From the NCBI RefSeq assembly GCF_027922005.1, contig NZ_BSEV01000001.1, positions 459,638-523,637 of the forward strand: 64,000 nucleotides of DNA, in the 5' to 3' direction. The stretch comes from Streptosporangium carneum. GTDB taxonomy: Bacteria; Actinomycetota; Actinomycetes; Streptosporangiales; Streptosporangiaceae. A program made the translations under genes and the position numbers. Positions 24,149-30,750 of the stretch are shown here, one piece after another (within the stretch, counting starts at the first letter, position 1; each line of letters begins with the position of its first letter). Below the pieces are notes generated by a model. It did not search any database. It was not told the DNA's origin and was given only the letters and a program-made list of their open reading frames with translations.

Positions 24149-24771
24149 CGGCCGGCTCCTTCGGTGACGTCGAATCCGAGCCGTGGGCGATTGCGTGGCG
24201 CGATTTCGGCGAAGTTTTGCACGATTGCGTCTATGAAGCCGTAGTCCAGTGCCTCTTGCGCTGTGTACCAACGATCGTGCAGAGAGTCCTCGAATATGCG
24301 CTCGACGGGTTGCCCCGTGTCCTCGGCGATGAGACCGAGCACCGTGTCGCGAGTATGCCGAAGGTCGCCGGCCTGCAGTTCGATGTCGACCGCGGTGCCA
24401 CCGATTCCCGCCGAGCCCTGGTGCATCAGGACACGTGCGTGCGGCAGGGCGCGGCGCTTCCCTCGGGCCCCCGATGACAGCAAGAATTGCCCGGCGCTGT
24501 AAGCAATGCCCAGCACGAGGGTCGACACGTCACAGGGAATGAGTCGGATGATGTCGCGGATCGCAAGCATCGAGGGAACCGACCCGCCCGGCGAGTGAAT
24601 CCACAATGCGATGTCCGTCGACGCGTCCTGCGCGGCGAGTGCTATCAGTTGCGTGGCCAGCAGTGTCCCGTTGTCGTCGTCGAGGGGGCCGTCGAGAACG
24701 AGAACACGCTGCTCGTAGAGCTCGCGCCTTACCTGCGCATTGAACAGTGGAAGATTTGATTCTCCGCTCAT
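24145..24771 (-). CDS. clpP: ClpP-family serine protease subunit (catalytic)
   Basis: ClpP subunit of 208 residues with an intact triad: S in GIAYSAGQFLLSSG, H in LPHARVLMHQG, and D in SLHDRWYTAQEA. IHSPGGSVPSMLAIRDIIRL is the usual handle region. It is the first gene of the operon and overlaps the second clpP by ATGA. ATG 24771 is chosen; a GTG at 24810 directly abuts the operator-like palindrome and has no ribosome site. By gene order and the linked PopR-like regulator it corresponds to the ClpP3/ClpP4 type that backs up ClpP1P2 in Streptomyces. No Clp ATPase is encoded nearby. Confidence 0.9.
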   Translation of the reverse strand: MSGESNLPLFNAQVRRELYEQRVLVLDGPLDDDNGTLLATQLIALAAQDASTDIALWIHSPGGSVPSMLAIRDIIRLIPCDVSTLVLGIAYSAGQFLLSSGARGKRRALPHARVLMHQGSAGIGGTAVDIELQAGDLRHTRDTVLGLIAEDTGQPVERIFEDSLHDRWYTAQEALDYGFIDAIVQNFAEIAPRNRPRLGFDVTEGAGR

Positions 24772-24810
24772 GCGTCCATCATGTGAGGCGGTCCGGACCG
24801 GCGTCGACAC

Positions 24811-24829
24811 GATCTGCCTGGGGCAGATC
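24811..24829. promoter_or_regulatory. PopR-like operator box
   Basis: Perfect palindrome GATCTGCC-TGG-GGCAGATC 40 bp upstream of the clpP operon ATG. The core TCTGCC-N3-GGCAGA agrees with the PopR operator of Streptomyces lividans as I remember it (TTCTGCC-N3-GGCAGAA). It supports activation of this operon by the linked regulator. Confidence 0.7.
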
Positions 24830-24983
24830 TGCTCTGAGCAGCGCGAGCTCGGTTTCCAGCCCGGTTCGTGGCGTTGCGTTCGGGAATCGAGTGGGGCGAG
24901 CGCGTCGGCGGGAGCCTCGGTCTCGATTCCGTCATGATCAACGGCGCGCGCAGCCCGTTCGATCCGGTGACAGGCGTCGGTTC

Positions 24984-24995
24984 AGGCTCCACCAG
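24984..24995 (+). repeat. partial tRNA-Ala 3'-end remnant, copy 5
   Basis: Only aggctccaccag of the acceptor end remains, but it is followed by the same ctccc and box D that follow copies 1 and 3. The proximal part was apparently lost by a deletion that joined the clpP region to this cassette end. Confidence 0.65.
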
Positions 24996-24998
24996 CTC

Positions 24999-25084
24999 CC
25001 CTGATACGAAAAAGCCCAGGTCGGACGCTATGGTCGTCACCTGAGCCTTGATCTTCGTTTGGCTTGCCTATGCCTCTGTGCCCG
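24999..25084. repeat. cassette-flank box D, copy 3
   Basis: Third copy: gatacgaaaaagcccaggt, hairpin CCCAGGT (25015-25021)/ACCTGAG (25039-25045, one mismatch), then gatcttcgtt and cctctgtgcccg (25073-25084). Its end overlaps the last codons of the NTF2-like gene, whose C-terminal residues are thus encoded by the box. Confidence 0.72.
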
Positions 25085-25505
25085 TGGTTGCTGTGGACCC
25101 TTCGCCAAAGATCATGCGGTGCCCGCGGGCTGTGTCCACGTATTCGCGGACCCGGTGGATGAGCTCGTCCCGGAGTTCGAAGACGAAACAGTAGTCGTTG
25201 GCGTATCGATTGCCATTGGCGAGCCTCGCCGTCATGGTCGCCTCCACGGTCACCCGCTCGCCGTCGGTGTGGGACCCGTGAAAGGTGACGGTGACGTCAC
25301 GCGCGAACAGGCGGGGGAAGTCCTCGACGAAGAAGTGCACGATCGCCTTCCTGCCTACCATGTGGTTGGTCGTCTCGAGCGCGACGGCAGTGGCGTTCCC
25401 AGGGGGTGACAGCCATTCGGCGTCCTCGGTGAGGACCGCGGAGATCCGGTCGGGGTCGTTGCCGGCGAACGCTTGGAAGGCGTTCTGGATGATGTTGTAG
25501 CTCAT
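25068..25505 (-). CDS. NTF2-like (SnoaL-type) protein
   Basis: Small alpha+beta-cone protein of 145 residues: NAFQAFAGNDPDRISAVLTEDAEW, GRKAIVHFFVEDFP and VFELRDELIHRVREYVDTA are the characteristic elements of SnoaL/ketosteroid-isomerase-like proteins. Members are isomerases, cyclases, hydrolases or binding proteins; nothing specifies this one. ATG 25505 is preferred over the longer frame. It diverges from an AraC-family regulator gene 74 bp away that may control it. Its 3' end runs into box D of the cassette array. Confidence 0.78.
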   Translation of the reverse strand: MSYNIIQNAFQAFAGNDPDRISAVLTEDAEWLSPPGNATAVALETTNHMVGRKAIVHFFVEDFPRLFARDVTVTFHGSHTDGERVTVEATMTARLANGNRYANDYCFVFELRDELIHRVREYVDTARGHRMIFGEGSTATTGTEA

Positions 25506-25579
25506 GACCCCACTGTCACCGTCACTGCGTGCCGGTGTATTGGACAAATGTTCCGGTTGATCGCTCTTAGCATGGGGCC

Positions 25580-26434
25580 ATGCGACCTGCCGCGCACGAG
25601 CATTGGACTGTGGCCGGGTGGGATGTCGTGAGGTCGCCGAGGCCCAACCGGGTAGCCGGTGTCACCATGGCCGGGTTCCACAGCCGCAGTACGGGCTCGG
25701 TCGACGTGCGGGTGGTTCCCCACCCGGCCATCACACTGGTTCTGGAGTTCGGCAACGGCCCGCTCGTCGTGGACGCCGCCACCGGCCGGCAGCAGCGGGG
25801 AAACCTTGTCGCCGGGTTCTTGCACAGCGCTGTTCGGGTGCGAGGCGAGAACGTCGAGTGTGTGCAGGTGCGCCTGTCCCCGGTGGTCGCACGCGCCGTG
25901 CTGGACGTCTCCCCATCGGAGCTGGACCATACCGTGGTCGCCCTCGACGACCTGTGGGGCCAGGACGCGGCACGAATCCGACAGCAACTCGGCGATGCCA
26001 CGTCGTGGCAGCATCGTTTCGCGTTGGTGGAAGCGTTGCTCGCCCGCCGAGCGGAAAGGGAGCCGTCGGTAGACCCCGAGGTGGCCTGGGTCTGGGAGCG
26101 GGTCATGGTCAGCCGCGGCCGGGTCCGGGTCGAGGACCTGGCGGCCGAGGTCGGGTGGAGTCGCAAACGCCTGTGGTCCCGGTTCCGGTCACAGGTCGGC
26201 CTTCCCCCCAAGCGCGCCGCGATGCTGGTCCGCTTCGACCATGCCGCCCATCGCCTGGCCGCAGGCGAAGACGCGGCCCGGGTGGCGGCGGACAGCGGCT
26301 ACGTCGACCAGTCCCATCTGCATCGGGACGTTCTGGCGTTCACCGCGGTGACTCCGGCGACCGTGGTCAGCCAGCCGTGGCTGGCGGTGGACGGCATCGC
26401 GTGGGCGGGGCACGGCGCGGGCGGGACGGTCTGA
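25580..26434 (+). CDS. AraC-family transcriptional regulator
   Basis: Protein of 284 residues. The C-terminal double helix-turn-helix (about 175-265) includes VRVEDLAAEVGWSRKRLWSRFRSQVGLPPKRAAML and ARVAADSGYVDQSHLHRDVLAFT, with the usual F replaced in the last motif. The N-terminal half resembles the ligand-sensing part of actinobacterial AraC proteins paired with small enzymes. ATG 25580 is used; an ATG eight bases upstream is out of frame. It probably regulates the divergent NTF2-like gene. Ligand unknown. Confidence 0.82.
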   Translation: MRPAAHEHWTVAGWDVVRSPRPNRVAGVTMAGFHSRSTGSVDVRVVPHPAITLVLEFGNGPLVVDAATGRQQRGNLVAGFLHSAVRVRGENVECVQVRLSPVVARAVLDVSPSELDHTVVALDDLWGQDAARIRQQLGDATSWQHRFALVEALLARRAEREPSVDPEVAWVWERVMVSRGRVRVEDLAAEVGWSRKRLWSRFRSQVGLPPKRAAMLVRFDHAAHRLAAGEDAARVAADSGYVDQSHLHRDVLAFTAVTPATVVSQPWLAVDGIAWAGHGAGGTV

Positions 26435-26774
26435 CACCTTGCTGCGCGCAGTACGCATCGCTCGGCACGGCACGGCACAGGGACAGCGTCCACCCTCGTG
26501 GAGCGCGATCCGTGTTCCTCGGCTGATCACCGTCCGTGAACGCGGAACCGGCCGTACGCGCAGAACTCGAAGTGCGTCACAGCAAGAACCCGTCCGGCCC
26601 GGCGTCGGCTTCCCCGGATCACCCCGCCGTTCGCGTCGGCGGTCGCTCCGGACCGACGTGACACGCCCCGCCCGCCGGATGTCTCAGCCCCGGCCCACCG
26701 GGGAGCCGGGTCGCTGTCCTGTCAGCCGCTGATGTCGTGCGGTGCATCGGGAGGGCGCCGGGTGGGACCAGAGA
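26435..26774. other. 340-bp region without a supported gene
   Basis: Between the AraC gene and the convergent lectin gene. Short frames exist on both strands but have no ribosome sites or family resemblance. No box U/D sequence or att remnant was recognised here. Confidence 0.4.
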
Positions 26775-27332
26775 TCAGGACAGGGTGTCCTTGATCGCGA
26801 ACTGGCCGTTGTTGATCACGAACTTCTGGTTGGTGTTGTTGCTGTCGCACTGCCACAGGTACACCTGGGTGCCGTTGCCGCGGTCGTTGGTGACGTCCAG
26901 GCACAGGGGGTTGCCTGAGTTGAGGGTGGACCTGAGGATGATCGCGCCTCTCCGGACGACCCAGAGCTGGTTGGGGTTGCCCAGGCACTGCCACTGGTAG
27001 ACCCGGGTGCCGTTGGTGCGGTTGTTGGAGGAGTCCAGGCACATCGTCTGGTTCCTGCCGATGGTGTCTTCCACCTTGATGAGGCCGTTGTCGATGACGA
27101 ACTTCTGGTTGGTGTTGTTGCTGTCGCACTGCCACTGGTACATCAAGGTGCCATTGCCACGGTTGTTGCTGACGTCGATGCACATTGGGGGCCAGGCCAG
27201 GGCGGTGCGACCGGCGGGCTGGAGAGCGGAGGCGGTGGCGGGCTGGAGGGCGGAGGCGGTGGCGGGCAGGGCGGTTGCCGCGCCCACCGCGGTGGAGATG
27301 AGAGCGACGGCTAGCAGACGGTGAGCAGGCAT
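26775..27332 (-). CDS. secreted ricin-B-type beta-trefoil lectin
   Basis: Protein of 185 residues: signal peptide (about 1-27), a short linker with the octapeptide PATASALQ duplicated, and one beta-trefoil domain (about 45-185). Its three subdomains start CIDVSNNRGNGT, CLDSSNNRTNGT and CLDVTNDRGNGT, with Q-x-W-like ends QKF, QLW and QKF. Ricin-type lectins bind galactose, xylan or other glycans. There is no attached catalytic domain, so it is a free lectin. ATG 27332 follows GGGAG by 7 nt. Subdomains 1 and 3 are nearly identical, indicating recent internal duplication. Confidence 0.9.
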   Translation of the reverse strand: MPAHRLLAVALISTAVGAATALPATASALQPATASALQPAGRTALAWPPMCIDVSNNRGNGTLMYQWQCDSNNTNQKFVIDNGLIKVEDTIGRNQTMCLDSSNNRTNGTRVYQWQCLGNPNQLWVVRRGAIILRSTLNSGNPLCLDVTNDRGNGTQVYLWQCDSNNTNQKFVINNGQFAIKDTLS

Positions 27333-27690
27333 GATTGGCTCCCAGGAGAGTTGATCAGGTCCCAAGCACCATGTCATGACTGAAAGTCCTCGATCAATTA
27401 CTCTGAGTGTGATTCCTCTGCGTGTCGGAACGTTCGGATCCCCGGACCATTGGCTCTCCCCGGCAGGCACCCCGGTCACGTTGACGGACGATTCCACGCC
27501 TACGGACTCCAAGGGAGAGGAGTGATCGACCTGCCGAGCGGTGGCGCTTCCCGTCGCGGAGCAGGATCGTTCGGAGCTGTTCAGGATGGGCCGCGTATGC
27601 CCTCTGATCCGCGTTGAACCGTCCGGAACAGCCTGAAGCCGATCTTTCGATCCGTGGATTCCGGGTTTGAGAGCTTGCCACAATCGGGCC

Positions 27691-28422
27691 GTGGACTCTC
27701 AGGACTCTCCGCTTCGCAGGGCTGTCCGGCTCTGTCTCGCAGGCACTCACGCCGACGAGGTCGCCGCCGGCGCTCTCCATGTCATGGAGTGCCTGGAAGA
27801 CGACGACTGGGAGACAGCCCTCATCCTTCTCGAGGATCTCGGCGACGCTCGTCCACAACTGCCCGAGTTCTGGAGCCTGCTGGCCGACGCGGCCCGCTTG
27901 CTATGGCTCCGGGATGACGCCGCCTGGTACGAATGGCGGCGCGGTCAGGCCCGCAACGGCGCTCTCCGGGCCGAGCTCTGCCTGATGCGTGCCGAGGAGG
28001 GAGGCCGAGCGGTGCCGATACCTCCCGGCGGGTCGCTCCGGCCCATGTGGGACATCGGCCACCGTACGCCCGAGGGGGATCCCCTGCTCGGCGTCGCCTT
28101 CCTCTGGGTCGAGGGCCGTGATCCGCTGGAACCAGGCGAGTGCGCGCCGGTGAGGCTCATTCCCCTGACTCCTGGGAACTGGCGGCACCTCAGGCCGGAT
28201 GACGTGATCACCATGCATGAGCTGCGGCCGCCCGTCGCAACGGCGCGCATCATCGAGGTCATGCCGCCCGCGGCGGGTGTCTCCCAGGGGCGGGAAAGGC
28301 TCTCAGGGACGCGTACTACGACGAGCGCTGCGACATGGGCGCACGACGGCTCATGTTCACATCCGTCCAGCACCGGTCAGGATCGGGTTCCGAACCCTCG
28401 TGCATGGCTGGGACGGTCCTGA
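27691..28422 (+). CDS. protein with an EF-Tu C-terminal-like barrel domain
   Basis: Protein of about 243 residues. Residues about 95-205 resemble the last beta-barrel of EF-Tu: ELCLMRAEEGGRAVPI, GGSLRPMWDIG, GVAFLWVEGRDPLEPGECAPVRLIPL and ITMHELRPPVATARIIEVMPPA. The N-terminal 90 residues are helical and unrelated to a GTPase, and there is no G domain. The tail after about residue 210 looks non-homologous, suggesting a frameshift or lost stop near 28270. GTG 27691 lies 6 nt after CACAAT (27679-27684), so the mRNA may be leaderless. Function unknown. Confidence 0.65.
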   Translation: MDSQDSPLRRAVRLCLAGTHADEVAAGALHVMECLEDDDWETALILLEDLGDARPQLPEFWSLLADAARLLWLRDDAAWYEWRRGQARNGALRAELCLMRAEEGGRAVPIPPGGSLRPMWDIGHRTPEGDPLLGVAFLWVEGRDPLEPGECAPVRLIPLTPGNWRHLRPDDVITMHELRPPVATARIIEVMPPAAGVSQGRERLSGTRTTTSAATWAHDGSCSHPSSTGQDRVPNPRAWLGRS

Positions 28423-28532
28423 CAAGAGGCTCGTGGACGCCGGCCGTCGGGCCTCTGGTGGAGCCGCTCATGGTGTGGCCCTCGGCCGGACACGTAGGGC
28501 TTCGGGCATTGGCGTCGGCCTAAGATCAACTC

Positions 28533-28799
28533 ATGCGAACCGGCTACAACGAGGCTTTGGCGATGCTCGGATACCTGTTGGGCGCGGTGGCCTCGTCTGT
28601 GCTCGTCGAATGGGCGCACGAGGGCGGTCGGGAGTCGCTCGGTGAAGTTCTGCTCATGTGCTCCCTGTTGTTCGAGGTCGCTTTTCTCTTCGGGGTGGTC
28701 CGGCTTCTCTTCCGGGGGGTGCGGTGGGGCGGTCGCGTCTTCGCACGCCGGGGGCGGACAACGACCCCACAGGACCCTCCCGGCTCGCCGGGCCGTTAA
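28533..28799 (+). CDS. small membrane protein of unknown function
   Basis: Protein of 88 residues with two hydrophobic helices (about 10-26 and 40-60; LGYLLGAVASSVLVEW and VLLMCSLLFEVAFLFGVVRL), and a basic then proline-rich tail. I recognise no family. ATG 28533 has no good ribosome site. The TAA stop lies inside box U of the cassette end, so the C-terminus may have been replaced by insertion. Confidence 0.5.
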   Translation: MRTGYNEALAMLGYLLGAVASSVLVEWAHEGGRESLGEVLLMCSLLFEVAFLFGVVRLLFRGVRWGGRVFARRGRTTTPQDPPGSPGR

Positions 28800-28878
28800 G
28801 GGGTCGACGGCGGTCGGTCACGGTCACTCCCGGGAAGGCCGCCCGGCTCGGACCCCCTACGGCCGAAGATCGGACCGG
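28788..28878. repeat. cassette-flank box U, copy 3
   Basis: Starts cgggccgttaaggggtcgac, contains ggtcacggtcactcccggga and leads straight into the distal tRNA-derived repeat. It is more diverged than the copies at 17193 and 20123 but colinear with them. Confidence 0.65.
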
Positions 28879-28922
28879 TTCGCAAGCCGGATGTCAGGAG
28901 TTCGAGTCTCCCGGGCTCCACC
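28879..28922 (+). repeat. tRNA-Ala 3'-half repeat, copy 6 (distal end of the array)
   Basis: ttcgcaagccggatgtcagg through ggctccacc, with four changes against the intact tRNA in 41 bp. T-stem pairing is kept (GGAG/CTCC). No further copy was found downstream, so this is the outer boundary of the array. Confidence 0.88.
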
Positions 28923-28944
28923 CACTCGAAGGCCAGGTGACGGA

Positions 28945-29289
28945 TCAGGGCTGCGCCAGGTAGTCGGCGAGGGCGCCGCGGCTACGTTGGAGGCTGTCGA
29001 TGCGCTCGTCCATGGCCGCCAGTTCCCCGTTCAGGATGTCCCACAGGTCCGCGCACCAGTCGAAGTCCGGGCGCTCGCCCCGTGCGCACGGCAGCACGGA
29101 GCGGATCACCTCGGTGGACAGACCGGCCTTCAGCAAGGCGCGGACCTGCCGCACCGTGACCACGGAGTCCTCGTCGTAGTAACGGTAGCCGTTCCGCCCA
29201 CGTCTGGTGTCGAGCAACCCTTGCGCCTCGTAGTAGCGCAGCAACCGCGGGCTGACCCCGGTACGCCGGGACAACTCTCCGATCAGCAT
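28945..29289 (-). CDS. MerR-family transcriptional regulator
   Basis: Protein of 114 residues. The winged helix is MLIGELSRRTGVSPRLLRYYEAQGLLDTRRGRNGYRYYDE (residues 1-40), then VRALLKAGLSTEVIRSVLPC and a short coiled coil with one Cys pair region (C-A-R-G, WCADLW). It lacks a large ligand domain, as in the simple CueR/SoxR-size group. ATG 29289 is chosen over the longer frame. It diverges from the aminotransferase gene, and a MerR-type stretched promoter lies between them. Confidence 0.87.
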   Translation of the reverse strand: MLIGELSRRTGVSPRLLRYYEAQGLLDTRRGRNGYRYYDEDSVVTVRQVRALLKAGLSTEVIRSVLPCARGERPDFDWCADLWDILNGELAAMDERIDSLQRSRGALADYLAQP

Positions 29290-29308
29290 TCGACCCGCCC
29301 GCCCGTAG

Positions 29309-29340
29309 TTGACCTTTCCATTGATGTGAGGCCCTAACGT
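29309..29340 (+). promoter_or_regulatory. MerR-type promoter with long spacer
   Basis: TTGACC (29309-29314) and TAACGT (29335-29340) are 20 bp apart, and the spacer holds an imperfect dyad (cctttccat-tg-atgtgagg). An over-long spacer with a central dyad is the hallmark of MerR-activated promoters. It reads towards the aminotransferase gene. Confidence 0.5.
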
Positions 29341-29408
29341 CGCCCCATGGCCGGACATTCCATGTGGTTTGTCCGCAGATCATTAATTTCGCACTGCTGG
29401 AGCCATGT

Positions 29409-30212
29409 ATGTCCTCTTTTGTTGCTCAACGTAACGGCCACGCGGCGAGCGCCGAGGAGTTGGCGCCGCTCGCCTTCGCGGGCTATGCCCACTTCACCGC
29501 CATGCAGGCGCGTGGAGGTCAGGTCCGGGGTCTCGACCTCCACCTGGAGCGGTTGCGATTCGCCTCCGAGGAGCTGTTCGGTCAGGCACTGCCCGACGAT
29601 CGGGTGCGGGCCTGTCTGCGGGCGGCGCTGCAGGCCGGTCCGGCCGACCTTTCGTTGACGGCCACGGTGTACTCCTCAGGGGGCGAGTTCACGGTGGAAG
29701 GGGCTCATCCGGAACTCGAACTGCTGGTGCGTACCGGACCGGCCGCGTCCGGCCCGCGGGGCCCGCTCACGCTGGCGGTGGTCGAGTACGAACGGTTCCT
29801 CCCGACCGTGAAGCATGTCGGCGAGGTGGCCAAGACGTATTTTCTCCGCCAGGCCGTTCGGCAGGGCTTCGACGACGCCGCCTTCGTCGACCGCCGGGGG
29901 CGGCTCAGTGAGGGGTCGATCTGGAATCTGGCCTTCTGGGACGGCGCCACGGTGGTGTGGCCCGAGGCTGAGATGCTGGGCGGCATCACGATGGGTGTCG
30001 TCCGTCGGCAGTTGGACCGCCTCGGTGTGCCCCAACGCGTCCAGGAGGTCACGCACGCGGACCTGCCGACGTTGGCGGGAGCCGCCGTCATGAACTCATG
30101 GACGCCGGGAGTGGCGGTGCGTCGGATCGGCTCCGTGTCCCTGCCTGAAGCGTCGTCCTTCGTCGAGGTGCTGCACCGGGCCTACCAGGCCGAACCGCTC
30201 ACCTCGCCGTAG
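29409..30212 (+). CDS. class IV aminotransferase-like protein
   Basis: PLP-dependent fold-type IV protein of 267 residues. VGEVAKTYFLRQAVRQGFDDAAFVD contains the expected lysine, and RGRLSEGSIWNLAFWDG and GGITMGVVRRQLDRLG are the usual cofactor phosphate and E-x-N segments of branched-chain aminotransferase/aminodeoxychorismate-lyase relatives. The substrate amino donor cannot be told. ATG 29409 has GGAG 6 nt upstream. It is probably controlled by the divergent MerR protein. Its last 31 bp overlap the convergent membrane-protein gene. Confidence 0.8.
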   Translation: MSSFVAQRNGHAASAEELAPLAFAGYAHFTAMQARGGQVRGLDLHLERLRFASEELFGQALPDDRVRACLRAALQAGPADLSLTATVYSSGGEFTVEGAHPELELLVRTGPAASGPRGPLTLAVVEYERFLPTVKHVGEVAKTYFLRQAVRQGFDDAAFVDRRGRLSEGSIWNLAFWDGATVVWPEAEMLGGITMGVVRRQLDRLGVPQRVQEVTHADLPTLAGAAVMNSWTPGVAVRRIGSVSLPEASSFVEVLHRAYQAEPLTSP

Positions 30213-30667
30213 GAGCCGGTCCGGGCGCGGAGGCTCCGCGCCAGGGCGGGGATCATCACCGTCGCGGGGACGAGGTGCAGCCCGAGGAGGGCGGTGACGG
30301 TGGCGGTGTTCGCCCCGCAGAGGAGGGGCGGAACCAGCGAGATCGCGGTCAGCGACACCGCCGTCCACACGAATCGCTCGGCGGGGCGGGCGCTCCAGCG
30401 AAGAAGAGCGGCGGCGATGACGATGCCCACGACCGAGAAGAAGCCGGTCACCACGGCGAACCCGGGCAACGGGATCGTCTCGCCGCCATCGGGGACCTCG
30501 AAGTCGACGCCGACGGCCTGGGCGAGCGCGGCGGCGAGGGTGGTGGCCGCCATCGCTGCGAGCGTGGCGACGAAGCCGGTGCCGGCGAGCCCGCGGAGTC
30601 GGCGGGTGTGGCTTGTCCGGCCCGACGCCGGGCCTGCGACGACCCCGGTGTCATTCGTGCTGTTCAT
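30182..30667 (-). CDS. four-helix membrane protein (DUF6069-like)
   Basis: Protein of 161 residues with four predicted membrane helices (about 25-48, 65-88, 95-115 and 120-142). The first loop is PDGGETIPLPGF, and TAISLVPPLL precedes the third/fourth helix. This matches the small actinobacterial DUF6069 family as I remember it. ATG 30667 follows GGAGG by 5 nt. It is 83 bp downstream of the sigma-factor gene on the same strand, and probably its co-transcribed partner. Function unknown. Confidence 0.7.
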   Translation of the reverse strand: MNSTNDTGVVAGPASGRTSHTRRLRGLAGTGFVATLAAMAATTLAAALAQAVGVDFEVPDGGETIPLPGFAVVTGFFSVVGIVIAAALLRWSARPAERFVWTAVSLTAISLVPPLLCGANTATVTALLGLHLVPATVMIPALARSLRARTGSYGEVSGSAW

Positions 30668-30750
30668 GTCATCCTCCATCGTTCGGTGACCGGCGTAGGG
30701 GTGTGTCGACACACGCGCGCCGCCGCGCAGCGCGAGCGTCCGCACCGGGA

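Larger units (their letters stand above)
15725..28922. mobile_element. tRNA-Ala-anchored composite array of att-bounded cassettes
   Basis: An intact tRNA-Ala is followed by direct repeats of its 3' half at 17291, 18794, 20219, 21267, 24984 (partial) and 28879. The intervals of 1.0-3.9 kb each carry one to several accessory genes. Conserved non-coding boxes recur on both sides of the repeats. No integrase, excisionase or replication gene is left. This is what serial site-specific integration at one attB with later deletion of the integration genes would leave. The boundaries are the tRNA and the most distal repeat. Confidence 0.75.

Noticed and set aside
17291-28922. The tRNA-Ala 3' halves as additional tRNA genes
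   Set aside because: They lack the acceptor 5' strand, the D-arm and the first half of the anticodon arm, so no cloverleaf can form.
15725-28922. A complete integrative conjugative element or prophage
   Set aside because: No integrase, excisionase, FtsK/Tra, replication or phage structural gene is found between the repeats.
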